Shown one piece after another: positions 25,382 to 34,193 of a stretch of 64,000 bases of DNA. Numbering within the stretch: the first letter of the stretch is position 1; every line of letters starts with the position of its first letter. This DNA is from Planctomycetota bacterium (GTDB taxonomy: Bacteria > Planctomycetota > Phycisphaerae > Phycisphaerales > SM1A02): contig RFON01000004.1 of NCBI GenBank assembly GCA_009926625.1, positions 32,334 through 96,333 of the forward strand, given 5' to 3'. A model generated the notes under the pieces. The model saw nothing but the letters and a program-made list of their open reading frames with translations. It ran no database searches and was not told the origin of the DNA. The translations under genes were made by a program, and so were the position numbers.

Positions 25382-28300
25382 ATGGCTGCAGGCGATCGGC
25401 GAACGAAACATGCGTTGCACGCTCCCGTGCATCCGCGCGTTGCTGCGCTCGTCCGTCCGTGGTTCGCGCGCCGATGCGCGCTCCTGTGCGCGATGCTCTT
25501 TTCACTGACCTGCGCTGCGCCGAGTGCCGCGCAGGAACTCCGCTCCGTACCCATCACGGGGCAGTCGCTCGGCGGATTCGTCATTCCCGTCGAGCCCGTG
25601 ATCGGCGACATCCGCATCGAGGGCGTTCGCGCCTGGACCTGGACGGTTGACGACACGCAGCGCATCCAACTGCAAGGCGATGTGCAAGTTCGCTTCGGCG
25701 GCTACTTCTTCACCAGCACCGATGCGGTCATCTGGATCAATCGCATCCCGAGTGCTGCGGGACTCATCAACCAGATTGCCGTTTACTTCCCGGAGGCTGA
25801 GGAACCCACGCGACGCGCGGGGCTTGGCGCGAGTGGAAGCGATCTGCTCGTCACCGGCAGCAGCCGCGGCGATGTGCAACTTTCCGCAGTGGTGGTGGAA
25901 CGGACGGCGCCGCCAAGCGGTCCGGTGCTCACCGCTGCGACCGATCGCGTGAAGCGTTATCTCGAGTCGGTCGCGCGCGGTGCGCTGCTGCAGAGGCGAC
26001 CGCAGGTGGACGCACCACCGCCACCACCGCGGGATCCGCCACTGCGCATCGGTGCGCCGCCCATTCCTCCGCCCGCAGAGCCAACGCTGCCGACGCCCCT
26101 CGTGCGCGCAGCATCGGACACCGCGCAGATCTTCAGTCCGCGCGGCTCGGTCTCGTTTTCAGCGGGTGATGTTTCGATCGACACCGAACAGAACTGCGTG
26201 ATGCTCGCGGGCACCGTGCGCGTGGACTACACCAGCCCGCCAGGCGACGGTCCGCTGCGCGAACTGCAACTTTCCGCTGACCGCGGCGTGGTCTTCCTCA
26301 AGCCCGAGTCCACGCGAAGCGCATCGGGCGCGAACGCCATCCTCGATGCGCGCGACATTGCCGGCATCTACCTCGAAGGGGATGTGATCGCGACCGACTC
26401 CAACTATGTGCTGCGCGGCAAGCGCGTCTACTACGACCTCGAGCGCAACAAGGCGATCGTCCTCGATGCGGTCATGCGCACCACGATGCGCAACGGACTG
26501 CTTGCCTACGCGCGCGCCGCCGAGATGCGGCAGATCGCAGCAGGCGAGTTCGAGGCAGAGACCGCGCGCGTATCCACCAGCGAGTTCTTCACGCCGCATC
26601 TCTCCGTGGGCGTCTCGAAACTCACCTTCACTGAGGATTCCTCTCCAGGCGGCTCGGGCAGTTTCTTCACGGGGCAGCACGCCACGCTTCGGGCGAACGG
26701 CATTCCCTTTCTTTACTGGCCGTACATCGCAGGGTCGCCCAACCAAGTCCCGCTCAAGTACATCAATGTCGGCTTCAACGATTTCCTCGGTGTGATCGTC
26801 AAGAGCGACTGGGACCTGCTCGATCTCCTCGGCATCGAAAACGCGGAACCGCTGACGGAAGTGCGGCTGCTGCAAGAGGCGTATTCGAAGAACGCAGCGG
26901 GCTTGGGCTTTTCGGCGCAGGCGAACATCTTCGGCAGCGGCGCCAACATTCGCGCCATGGGCATGTACGACTTCGGGAACGAGGAACAGACTGCAGCAGG
27001 CAGGACCGTCATCAGCCCGATCCAGTACCGCGGCGATGCAGAGGGCAACTGGCGGGGCAATCTCGCGAGCGATGTCACGCTCGCCGTCGAGTTTGCGGTC
27101 TTCAGCGACTCCACCTACGCGTCCATCTTCAAACAGAACGATTACCTGAATCGCCGCGAGTACGAGACGATGGGCTACCTGAACTGGCAGGACGCGAACA
27201 ACTCGCTCTCGCTGCTGATGAAGTACAACCCGAACAACTTCATCTCGAACGGATCGATCCTCGCCTCGCGCCCCTACATCACGGACAAGATGCCGGAACT
27301 GGCGTACCAGCGCTACGGCGACTCGCTGTTCGGCGATACGGTCACTTGGTCGCAGCAGTACTCGGGAAACCTGATGCGGCTCGACCTGCAGTCGGGATCG
27401 CCATCGCAGCTCGGCATCTCGCCGCTCGCGTTCTCAACCTCGGGGCTCTACCCATCAACGCTGAGCGTGAAGGATGCGTATGAGTTCGCCGGGTACGACG
27501 GACTGACCCGCTCGCGCGTCTACACGAGGCAGGAACTGGCCGTGCCGCTTGCGCTCGGACCGGTGAAGGCAGTTCCCTTCGTGCATGGGCAGGTGGCCGC
27601 GTACATCCTGAACAACTTCAAGGACTACAACCCCGATGCGTCGGATTGGCGTGCCCTCGTCAGCACGGGAAGCCGATTTTCCACGGAGTGGACAGCCAAC
27701 TACAACTCCGTGCGCAGTTCGTTCCTGGACCTGAACCGACTGCACCATGTGGTGCAGCCGAGCGCGACACTGTGGTACGGCTGGGACTCGCAGAGCGTCC
27801 TGAGCATGCCGGTGTACGACCAAGATGTGGAAGCCACATCGGGCGCTGCCGTCGCGCACGCCGCGATCGCGAACAAGTTGCAGACGATGCGCGGCGGTCC
27901 TGGCAACTGGCGGTCCGTCGACTGGCTCGTGCTGAATGTTGGTGCCGCCATCGACAATCAAGGCAACACGCTGCAGCCAACGACGACCGCGACCGATCCG
28001 CTGGGACTGCAATACGCGCAGTCGCCCATGCCGACCTTCTATGCGTGGCGCCCCGAGTATTCGCAGTGGGGCGATCATGCCTATGCCAACGCAACCTGGC
28101 AGCTGAGCGATGCGTTCTCGCTGTACGGGCAAGGCACCTACCTGCTCGAAAACCGCGGCAACTCGATCAACAGCTTCGGGCTCACCGACCTCGGGCGCGG
28201 CACCATCGGCGGCAGCGTCCAGCAGTCGCCCGATGTCCGCATCTTCGCCGAGTACCGCTATGTGAACACCTTCGGTGTCGCTGGCTATCCAGCGGACGAG

Positions 28301-28585
28301 TTCCTGCAGGGAGGATTCGCGTATCAACTCAGCAAGAAGTACTCGCTGACCGTTGCGCCGCAATATGACCTTGTGCAGGAGGACTTCCGCGCCTTCTCGG
28401 CAGCGCTCACGCGGACCTTTCCAGACTTCTTCCTGACCATCGGCGCTTCGTACAACAAGATCACCGACCTGACCACCTTCAACGCCAGCATCCGGATCCC
28501 GGGCGCGGGCGGCGCGGGACTCGGGATCGATCCAGAATCGCTTGCGCAAGGCGGTTCATTGGTGCCGGGGCTCGCGGAGCAGTAG
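25382..28585 (+). CDS. lptD: LptD-like outer-membrane LPS assembly protein
   Basis: A 1067-residue exported protein. After a basic N terminus comes a signal peptide (CALLCAMLFSLTCAAPSAAQ). An OstA/LptA-like beta-jellyroll region follows in two parts, split by a proline-rich insert (residues about 205-235). Then comes the long C-terminal beta-barrel typical of LptD: GIPFLYWPYIAGSPNQ, the later VKDAYEFAGYDGLTRSRVYT, and many alternating aromatic strands to the end. LptD with LptE inserts lipopolysaccharide into the outer leaflet. The gene lies close behind the UbiA-like gene but has its own -10-like TAGCAT. Confidence 0.8.
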   Translation: MAAGDRRTKHALHAPVHPRVAALVRPWFARRCALLCAMLFSLTCAAPSAAQELRSVPITGQSLGGFVIPVEPVIGDIRIEGVRAWTWTVDDTQRIQLQGDVQVRFGGYFFTSTDAVIWINRIPSAAGLINQIAVYFPEAEEPTRRAGLGASGSDLLVTGSSRGDVQLSAVVVERTAPPSGPVLTAATDRVKRYLESVARGALLQRRPQVDAPPPPPRDPPLRIGAPPIPPPAEPTLPTPLVRAASDTAQIFSPRGSVSFSAGDVSIDTEQNCVMLAGTVRVDYTSPPGDGPLRELQLSADRGVVFLKPESTRSASGANAILDARDIAGIYLEGDVIATDSNYVLRGKRVYYDLERNKAIVLDAVMRTTMRNGLLAYARAAEMRQIAAGEFEAETARVSTSEFFTPHLSVGVSKLTFTEDSSPGGSGSFFTGQHATLRANGIPFLYWPYIAGSPNQVPLKYINVGFNDFLGVIVKSDWDLLDLLGIENAEPLTEVRLLQEAYSKNAAGLGFSAQANIFGSGANIRAMGMYDFGNEEQTAAGRTVISPIQYRGDAEGNWRGNLASDVTLAVEFAVFSDSTYASIFKQNDYLNRREYETMGYLNWQDANNSLSLLMKYNPNNFISNGSILASRPYITDKMPELAYQRYGDSLFGDTVTWSQQYSGNLMRLDLQSGSPSQLGISPLAFSTSGLYPSTLSVKDAYEFAGYDGLTRSRVYTRQELAVPLALGPVKAVPFVHGQVAAYILNNFKDYNPDASDWRALVSTGSRFSTEWTANYNSVRSSFLDLNRLHHVVQPSATLWYGWDSQSVLSMPVYDQDVEATSGAAVAHAAIANKLQTMRGGPGNWRSVDWLVLNVGAAIDNQGNTLQPTTTATDPLGLQYAQSPMPTFYAWRPEYSQWGDHAYANATWQLSDAFSLYGQGTYLLENRGNSINSFGLTDLGRGTIGGSVQQSPDVRIFAEYRYVNTFGVAGYPADEFLQGGFAYQLSKKYSLTVAPQYDLVQEDFRAFSAALTRTFPDFFLTIGASYNKITDLTTFNASIRIPGAGGAGLGIDPESLAQGGSLVPGLAEQ

Positions 28586-28620
28586 CCGCGGCGCCGGCGT
28601 TCACCCGCACGAAACCGCGT

Positions 28621-29661
28621 TCACTCGGGGAACAGGCTCGTCCGCTCGTCCGCGCCTGGGTTGAACGCGAGATGCACATGCTTGGCGCCAGCGGCGGTGA
28701 TGCGCCGCCCTTGCCGCGTTCGCGCGACGAATCCAGTCTGCAGCAGGAACGGCTCCACCACATCTTCAAGCGTGCCGCCATCCTCCCCCATCGATGCAGC
28801 GAGCGCCTCGACTCCCACAGGGCCACCTTGGTACACACCGCCGAGTGTGGTGAGGTACTTGCGGTCGAGTGCATCGAGACCCACCGCATCCACCGACTCC
28901 AACTCAAGTGCCGCGTCGACCGTGCCGCTGGCGATCGATCCATCGCCGCGCACCAGCGCGAAGTCATGCACACGGCGCAGCAGCCGCAGCGCAACGCGCG
29001 GCGTCCCGCGACTGCGCGACGCGATCATCGCCAGTGCGTCCTTCGCCACCGAACCCACCTCGAAGATGCGCGACGCACGCTCGAGGATCGCCAGCAGATC
29101 ACCCTCTGGATAGAAGCCCAGATGATGCGTGATGCCGAAGCGCGTTCGCAGCGCCTGCGTGAGCAACCCGGGGCGCGTTGTCGCTCCGATGATGGTGAAC
29201 GGCTTCAGGTTCACCGTCACCACCTTGGCATGCATTCCTGAATCGACCGTGAAGTCGATGCGGAAATCCTCCATGGCTGGATAGATGTACTCCTCGACCG
29301 CTGCCGGCAGCCGATGAATCTCGTCGATGAACAGCACATCGCGCTCCTGCATCCGAGTGAGCATGCCCACGAGATCCCCCGCCTTCGTCAGTGCGGGTCC
29401 GCTCGTGACCGACGCGTGCGCATCCATCTCGTTCGCGATGACATGTGCGAGCGTCGTCTTCCCGAGCCCCGGCGGCCCGTGCAGCAGGACATGCTCCATC
29501 GGCTTCCCGCGCTGCCGTGCCGCAGCGAGCGCAATGCCGAGGCGCTCCTTCAGCGAGGACTGCCCGACATACTCCGTCATGCGCTGCGGACGGATGGAAG
29601 GGAGCGCGCTCGCCTCGTCATCCGACTGCGCCGCTGCAGAAACGATTCGTTCCTTGGCCAT
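28621..29661 (-). CDS. ruvB: Holliday junction branch migration helicase RuvB
   Basis: A 346-residue AAA+ motor that drives branch migration with RuvA and RuvC. Walker A is HGPPGLGKTTLAHVI, Walker B VLFIDEIHRLP, sensor 1 TIIGATTRPGLLT, and the C-terminal winged helix includes GGVYQGGPVGVEALA. Length is normal. A GAGGAG Shine-Dalgarno lies nine bases before the ATG. ruvA and ruvC are not in the window. The gene is convergent with the LptD-like gene and probably transcribed from its own short upstream gap. Confidence 0.97.
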   Translation of the reverse strand: MAKERIVSAAAQSDDEASALPSIRPQRMTEYVGQSSLKERLGIALAAARQRGKPMEHVLLHGPPGLGKTTLAHVIANEMDAHASVTSGPALTKAGDLVGMLTRMQERDVLFIDEIHRLPAAVEEYIYPAMEDFRIDFTVDSGMHAKVVTVNLKPFTIIGATTRPGLLTQALRTRFGITHHLGFYPEGDLLAILERASRIFEVGSVAKDALAMIASRSRGTPRVALRLLRRVHDFALVRGDGSIASGTVDAALELESVDAVGLDALDRKYLTTLGGVYQGGPVGVEALAASMGEDGGTLEDVVEPFLLQTGFVARTRQGRRITAAGAKHVHLAFNPGADERTSLFPE

Positions 29662-29713
29662 CCGTGACCGCTCCTCGCCTACGCCACACTCTTCGGCGAC
29701 CGACTCGTGTCCG

Positions 29714-30310
29714 TCAGAATTTCACGACTGGCACCGCGCGCTCCGATTCGCCGGCCTTGAAGAAGTCGAACGGTGTGAATCCGAAAAGCCGTCCGACGAT
29801 GTTGGCGGGGAACTGTGCCAGCGTTGCATTGAACCCCTGCGCGGATCCGTTGAAGCCGCCGCGGGACTGTGCAATCCCAGTCTCGAGGCCGGACAACTCG
29901 CCTTGCAACTGCAGGAAGTTCTGATTTGCCTTCAAGTCTGGGTACGCCTCGGCGACCGCCATCAGGCGACCGAGTGCGCCCGTGAGTTGCGCCTCCGCCT
30001 CGCCGCGCTCCGCAATGCTGCCGCCCTTCATCGCGGCGGCGCGGGCTTGGATCACCGCCTCGAGCGTGCCGCGCTCATGCGCCGCGTAGCCCTGCACCGT
30101 GCTGACGAGATTCGGGATCAGGTCATGGCGACGCTTGAGCTGCACATCGATGCCGCTGAACGCCGCCTCGGTCGCGACGCGGAGCCGCTGCAGCGAGTTG
30201 TAGACGCCCATGACATAGAGACCCACCACGATGGCGAGTACGACGATGCCACCGACAATGAACACCAAGATCCCGATTCCGGCTGCCAGTTGTGCAACGA
30301 GATTCACCAT
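29714..30310 (-). CDS. lemA: LemA family protein
   Basis: A 198-residue LemA protein: one N-terminal membrane helix (ILVFIVGGIVVLAIVVGLYV) followed by a long helical bundle with the family signature LKRRHDLIPNLVSTVQGYA and, later, YPDLKANQNFLQLQGELS. LemA proteins are inner-membrane proteins of unclear role, often near TPM or M48 peptidases. The ATG at 30310 is preferred over a codon 17 residues upstream, because the membrane helix then begins soon after the start. It ends 52 bases before the ruvB start. Confidence 0.9.
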   Translation of the reverse strand: MVNLVAQLAAGIGILVFIVGGIVVLAIVVGLYVMGVYNSLQRLRVATEAAFSGIDVQLKRRHDLIPNLVSTVQGYAAHERGTLEAVIQARAAAMKGGSIAERGEAEAQLTGALGRLMAVAEAYPDLKANQNFLQLQGELSGLETGIAQSRGGFNGSAQGFNATLAQFPANIVGRLFGFTPFDFFKAGESERAVPVVKF

Positions 30311-30386
30311 CGGATTTCGCACTCCACGCTGCGCCCCCGAGGCCGCTGGGCACGCGCCCACCGAACGCCACGGATGCTTGGGGCGG

Positions 30387-30392
30387 ATGCTA
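30387..30392 (-). promoter_or_regulatory. -10-like hexamer upstream of lemA
   Basis: On the minus strand this reads TAGCAT followed by CCGCCCC, the same block as before the LptD-like gene. It lies 76 bases before the lemA ATG, so lemA would have a normal leader of about 70 bases. Confidence 0.3.
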
Positions 30393-30409
30393 CGCCATCG
30401 CGCATGCGT

Positions 30410-30904
30410 TCAGGAGCCGCCGAGTTTCACCACTCGCGCAAACTCCGCCGCGGTGACGGGCGTCACGGAAAGTCGATTGCCTCGCTGCAGGATCCGCATC
30501 CCCTTCAGCGAGCGGTCTGCACGCAGCATCGCCATGGTCACGGGGACCGCGAGGCGCGATCCAAAGCGCACCGTGACCGCACACCAGCGCGGATCCTCGC
30601 GCTTGGAAGCCTCATCGAAGCCCTCGCTGCGCGGATCAAACTGCGTCGGATCGGGCTGCGCCAACCCCACGACGACTGCCGTGCCGACCACGCCGGTCGG
30701 ATCGCCGCTCGAGTGGTGGAACAGCACGCGGTCGTTCACCTGCATCGAACGCAGGAAGTTCCGAGCCTGGTAGTTGCGGATGCCGTCCCACAGCGTCGAC
30801 CCATCGCGGCGGAGGTCATCGATCGAGTAGACCGAGGGCTCCGACTTGGCGAGCCAGCACTGCCCGATTCCATCGCCGTTTTCGTCGTCGGTCCGCCGAG
30901 CCAC
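30410..30904 (-). CDS. EVE domain-containing protein
   Basis: A 164-residue EVE-fold protein: CWLAKSEPSVYSIDDL, then WDGIRNYQARNFLRSMQ, then VLFHHSSGDPTGVVGTAVV, close to the thymocyte nuclear protein 1 family. EVE domains bind modified bases in DNA or RNA; the bacterial role is uncertain. The start is taken as the GTG at 30904, four bases after the stop of the LON-domain gene. No ATG precedes the domain without entering that gene. The two genes form a short operon. Confidence 0.88.
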   Translation of the reverse strand: MARRTDDENGDGIGQCWLAKSEPSVYSIDDLRRDGSTLWDGIRNYQARNFLRSMQVNDRVLFHHSSGDPTGVVGTAVVVGLAQPDPTQFDPRSEGFDEASKREDPRWCAVTVRFGSRLAVPVTMAMLRADRSLKGMRILQRGNRLSVTPVTAAEFARVVKLGGS

Positions 30905-30908
30905 GGGA

Positions 30909-31646
30909 TCAGTTCCAGCTGACGCCGCGCGGCGCAACGCGCATCTTCTGCGCCTCCGCCTTCGCGATGAATCGATCCATGCGACAGAGGTCTCCCCAGA
31001 TCAACTTGGCGCGCTCGATCGCATCATGTTCGGCAAGCAACTGGTAGCGGAGCGCCTCGTCGCGCACCATCGCGAACGCCACCAACTCGAGCGCCACTTC
31101 ATTCGACAGTTCCGGTCGCTCGATCCAGTCCACGATGGTGCGCGCAGCATGCATCCGCTGCATGCGCATGCCCGACAGCATGGAACGCATCTCCGAGCGC
31201 ACTCGCCCGAGCCCGCGCACCCGACGCTGCGGGTCCTCGATCGGATGCAGGATCGCCTGTCGATACCAGCGCGCTGCGGTCGGCTCATCGAGTCGATCAA
31301 TCGCCGCACGGCAGAGTCCCTGCAGCACGATGTCGTAGCGACCATCGTCCCGCTCCTGGTGCTGCACGATGTGCCCAACGCACACCACCTTGCGCAGCGG
31401 GGGATTCTTGCGTTCCATCGGCGCGTCGGGGTTGGTGCTCGGCGATGCCCCCGGTTCGATGCTGGCAATCGCAATCGGCAGCGGCTGCTTCCCGCGCAAC
31501 ACCGGCTCGAGCGCGCACGCCACCATCTGTCGGTAGCGCGGCTCGAAGATGTGCAGCGGAAGCGCAGTGTGCGGCAGCAGGCAAACGCCTGGCAGCGGAA
31601 ACAGCGCGATCGGATTGGAGAAGTTGATCGAGACCGACTGCGTCAC
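30909..31646 (-). CDS. LON substrate-binding (N-terminal) domain protein
   Basis: A 245-residue protein made only of the Lon N-terminal domain: IALFPLPGVCLLPHTALPL, then HIFEPRYRQMV, and the helical second half. The AAA+ and protease domains of Lon are absent. Such stand-alone proteins are common and of unknown function, perhaps substrate adaptors. The start is the GTG at 31646. TAGGAT lies eight bases upstream, predicting a leader of about two bases. It is divergent from the NTF2-like membrane gene and heads an operon with the EVE gene. Confidence 0.9.
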   Translation of the reverse strand: MTQSVSINFSNPIALFPLPGVCLLPHTALPLHIFEPRYRQMVACALEPVLRGKQPLPIAIASIEPGASPSTNPDAPMERKNPPLRKVVCVGHIVQHQERDDGRYDIVLQGLCRAAIDRLDEPTAARWYRQAILHPIEDPQRRVRGLGRVRSEMRSMLSGMRMQRMHAARTIVDWIERPELSNEVALELVAFAMVRDEALRYQLLAEHDAIERAKLIWGDLCRMDRFIAKAEAQKMRVAPRGVSWN

Positions 31647-31654
31647 GGTGGCAC

Positions 31655-31670
31655 ATCCTATTCCTATGCT
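31655..31670. promoter_or_regulatory. Divergent promoter pair for LON-domain and NTF2-like genes
   Basis: ATCCTATTCCTATGCT holds TAGGAT on the minus strand (31655-31660), eight bases before the GTG at 31646, and TATGCT on the plus strand (31665-31670), nine bases before the TTG at 31680. The start codons are 33 bases apart. Confidence 0.42.
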
Positions 31671-31679
31671 TGCGCGGAC

Positions 31680-32252
31680 TTGTCATGGATCGCAGAACAT
31701 CCTGCCTGGATCCTGCTGATTTGCCTGGCCGCAGCCGCCGCCACGGCTTGGATCGGGCTGCGGCAGGGCTCGGGGCGACTGCTCTTCGGCGCGCTGGCTC
31801 CCCTCTTGGTTGGCATCATCGTGAGCGCGATCGGCTGGAGCGTGGTGACGCCGGGCGAGCACGCGCAGGAGTCGGTCGAGCGGCTCGTCGCGGCGGTTGT
31901 GAAGGGCGACATCGCTGCCGCCAAGGCGTGCTTCAGTGAACGCGCCTCCATTCATGTGGGTCGACTGAACAGTCCTGGGGAGGGGCGCGAGCGAATCAAC
32001 CGAGCGTTCGACTCGTTCGCTGGGCGGCACCGCATCGAGTCGAATGTGCTCATCTCGATCGACGCGCGGACGCTTGACGCCGATTCGGCTGAGGTCGAGA
32101 TCGCGTGCCGCACGGTGACCGCTGCCTCTGGCGGTGCGGTGCCGACACGCTGGCACTTCGAAGTTCGCCGCGAGCCGGACGGCGTTTGGAAAATCCGACG
32201 GATCACCTGGCTGCGACTGGGCAGTGAAATCCCCTCGCTGTCGCTGCTCTGA
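31680..32252 (+). CDS. Membrane protein with extracytoplasmic NTF2-like domain
   Basis: A 190-residue protein with two N-terminal membrane helices (AWILLICLAAAAATAWIGL and LLFGALAPLLVGIIVSAIGW) and a C-terminal domain of the SnoaL/DUF4440 NTF2-like fold (ESVERLVAAVVKGDIAAA, then REPDGVWKIRRITWLRL). The function is unknown. No in-frame ATG exists near the N terminus. The TTG at 31680 is chosen because it directly precedes the first helix and the -10-like TATGCT ends nine bases before it. It is divergent from the LON-domain gene. Confidence 0.68.
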   Translation: MSWIAEHPAWILLICLAAAAATAWIGLRQGSGRLLFGALAPLLVGIIVSAIGWSVVTPGEHAQESVERLVAAVVKGDIAAAKACFSERASIHVGRLNSPGEGRERINRAFDSFAGRHRIESNVLISIDARTLDADSAEVEIACRTVTAASGGAVPTRWHFEVRREPDGVWKIRRITWLRLGSEIPSLSLL

Positions 32253-32277
32253 TGCGCGCTGCGGCCACGCGGGGTCG

Positions 32278-33204
32278 CTACGCAGGACTCGTGACCGACT
32301 CCAGCACCTCCCGAAGCAGCCGGACGATGCGCGCTCCCGCATCGCCGCTCCCACCCGTGCGCGTCACCACTCGGTGCGCACACACCGGTTCCACGCTGTC
32401 AACGATGTCCTCTGGAACCACATAATCCCGTCCAGCAAAACGCGCAGCTGCGCGCGATGCCTGCGCAAGCGCAAGCGCGCCGCGCGGACTCACGCCGAGG
32501 TGCAACTGCGGATGCTGCCGCGTGGCGTGTGCGATCGAGATGATGTAACTGACGAGCGCTGGATCGATACGGACCGCATCCACCTCTGCCTGCAGCGCGA
32601 GCACCTGCTGCGCGTCGAGGACGGGCTGCAACCGCGCAAGCGCGCCCCGCGCTGGCTGCTGCAGGATGATCTGCGCCTCATCGTCCGCCGCGGGATAGCC
32701 GAGGCTGATGCGCATGAGGAAACGGTCGAGTTGGTTCTCTGGAAGCAGGAAAGTGCCGGTGAAGTCGCTCGGGTTCTGCGTCGCAACGACGAGAAACGGA
32801 CTCGGCAGCGCATGGACCTGTCCTTCCGCCGTCACCGTTCCCTCGCCCATCGCTTCGAGCAGCGCGCTTTGCGTCCGCGGCGTCGCACGGTTGATCTCAT
32901 CCGCGAGAACGATGTTCGCGAACACTGGTCCAGGGCGGAACGCGAGCGATCCCGTGGTGCGATCAAGAACGGCAACCCCCGTGATGTCCGTGGGCAGCAG
33001 GTCGGGCGTGCACTGGATTCTCGAGAACGAACAGCGCAGGCTGCGCGCGATGGCCTGTGCAAGAATCGTCTTGCCCACGCCGGGCACATCTTCGATCAGC
33101 AGATGTCCGCGAGCGAGAAGGCAACACACGATGCGGTCGACAGCCAGTGGATTCCCGAGGAACACCGACGCGATCCCCTGCCGCAGCGCTGCGATGTGGT
33201 CCAT
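32278..33204 (-). CDS. MoxR-family AAA+ ATPase
   Basis: A 308-residue MoxR ATPase, a chaperone-like AAA+ protein that often works with DUF58 and von Willebrand-type proteins. Walker A is EDVPGVGKTILAQAIA, Walker B IVLADEINRATP with the following RTQSALLEAM, sensor 1 FLVVATQNPSD, and arginine-finger region DRFLMRISLG. Its usual partners (DUF58, transglutaminase) are about 26 kb away in the 1207-8082 operon. ATG 33204 lies six bases from the -10-like TATCCT. The divergent zinc-ribbon gene starts only 22 bases away. Confidence 0.93.
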   Translation of the reverse strand: MDHIAALRQGIASVFLGNPLAVDRIVCCLLARGHLLIEDVPGVGKTILAQAIARSLRCSFSRIQCTPDLLPTDITGVAVLDRTTGSLAFRPGPVFANIVLADEINRATPRTQSALLEAMGEGTVTAEGQVHALPSPFLVVATQNPSDFTGTFLLPENQLDRFLMRISLGYPAADDEAQIILQQPARGALARLQPVLDAQQVLALQAEVDAVRIDPALVSYIISIAHATRQHPQLHLGVSPRGALALAQASRAAARFAGRDYVVPEDIVDSVEPVCAHRVVTRTGGSGDAGARIVRLLREVLESVTSPA

Positions 33205-33210
33205 GCAGCG

Positions 33211-33220
33211 AGGATACGCT
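33211..33220. promoter_or_regulatory. Bidirectional promoter moxR / zinc-ribbon gene, shared -10 core
   Basis: AGGATACGCT contains TATCCT for moxR (minus) and TACGCT for the zinc-ribbon membrane gene (plus), sharing the TA at 33215-33216. Each hexamer ends six bases before its start codon, so both predicted transcription starts coincide with the first base of the codon. Confidence 0.5.
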
Positions 33221-33226
33221 TCCACC

Positions 33227-34138
33227 GTGCAACCGAAGGCAGTCACTCACGATCTGCGCTGCGTCGGCTGCCGACAGATTCTTCGCGGGCTGCTCCCGAG
33301 CGGCGTCTGTCCAGAGTGTTCAACGCCAGTGATGGTTTCGCTCGTGGAGACACTCGATCTTCCGTCGCAGGCTCTCGCACGCCCCGTGCACGCGAGGCGG
33401 GTAGCCGCCGCGCTGCTCGGCGTCGGCATCGGCATCCTGCTCTGGCTCGTGGCGGTCACATCGCCGATGCTCGCGCGCGGCTTCGCGGAACTCGGGCGCG
33501 CGCCGCTGCCTCTCGACGGCGGTCCCATGGACCGAGTTGCCGTTGCGCTTTCGTGCCTCGCTGCATTGGTGTTCACGGTTTCCGCGGTGCTGCTTGCGCG
33601 CCGCGACGACGATGTCCTCCTGATGGAGACCGGCTCCGCGCGCGCACGGCTTCTGTGGGGGGTTTCGATCTGGTGCGCCGCGTCGTTCGCTGCCTGCGTG
33701 GGCGCCTTCTTCGACCTGCAATCCCTCACGCGACTTTCCAACGCGGGGCTGTGGTTCGTGTGCTTGACCGTCCAACTCGTAGCCGCAACCGTTGCCGCAT
33801 CAGGACTCAATCGCTTCGCGGCAGCGCTTGGCAGGCGATGCCGCCGCTTCCGACACGCTGGTCATGCGCGCCAGTCGCTTGAGACGATGACTGTGACCGG
33901 CGCCATCACGCTGGTGACTTCCTTCGGTGCGAGCGTGGTGCCAGCGCTCGCCTCACCCGACCTCGGGCTCACGCTGCGTGCGATCTCGTTCGTGACGGGT
34001 GGACTGCTGATCCTCGGGGGCATCTACCTGGTGCTGAACTTCTGGTGGATCCGCCAGATCTTGAACGCACCGCCGCCGCAGCTGGCGGATGTCATCCGAG
34101 TGGTGGAACCCACCGCTCGCGGCGACTCGCCGAACTGA
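33227..34138 (+). CDS. Zinc-ribbon multi-pass membrane protein
   Basis: A 303-residue protein starting at GTG 33227, six bases after TACGCT. A short N-terminal zinc ribbon is formed by CVGCRQILRGLLPSGVCPEC, two CxxC knuckles about 12 residues apart. Six or so hydrophobic helices follow, without enzymatic motifs I can name. Membrane proteins with a leading zinc ribbon and a short proline-rich C terminus are frequent in Phycisphaerae-like genomes; their function is unknown. It is divergent from moxR and convergent with the exported NTF2-like gene. Confidence 0.75.
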   Translation: MQPKAVTHDLRCVGCRQILRGLLPSGVCPECSTPVMVSLVETLDLPSQALARPVHARRVAAALLGVGIGILLWLVAVTSPMLARGFAELGRAPLPLDGGPMDRVAVALSCLAALVFTVSAVLLARRDDDVLLMETGSARARLLWGVSIWCAASFAACVGAFFDLQSLTRLSNAGLWFVCLTVQLVAATVAASGLNRFAAALGRRCRRFRHAGHARQSLETMTVTGAITLVTSFGASVVPALASPDLGLTLRAISFVTGGLLILGGIYLVLNFWWIRQILNAPPPQLADVIRVVEPTARGDSPN

Positions 34139-34176
34139 TTCCGACGATCGTGACTGAGCGACGCAGGTTGCGACAG

Positions 34177-34191
34177 GCGCTGCCGCAGCGC
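34177..34191. terminator. Short hairpin between convergent genes
   Basis: GCGCTG and CAGCGC form a perfect 6-bp stem with a 3-base loop in the 55-bp gap between two convergent genes. It lacks a U-tract, so it could act only weakly as a bidirectional terminator. Confidence 0.3.
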
Positions 34192-34193
34192 GT

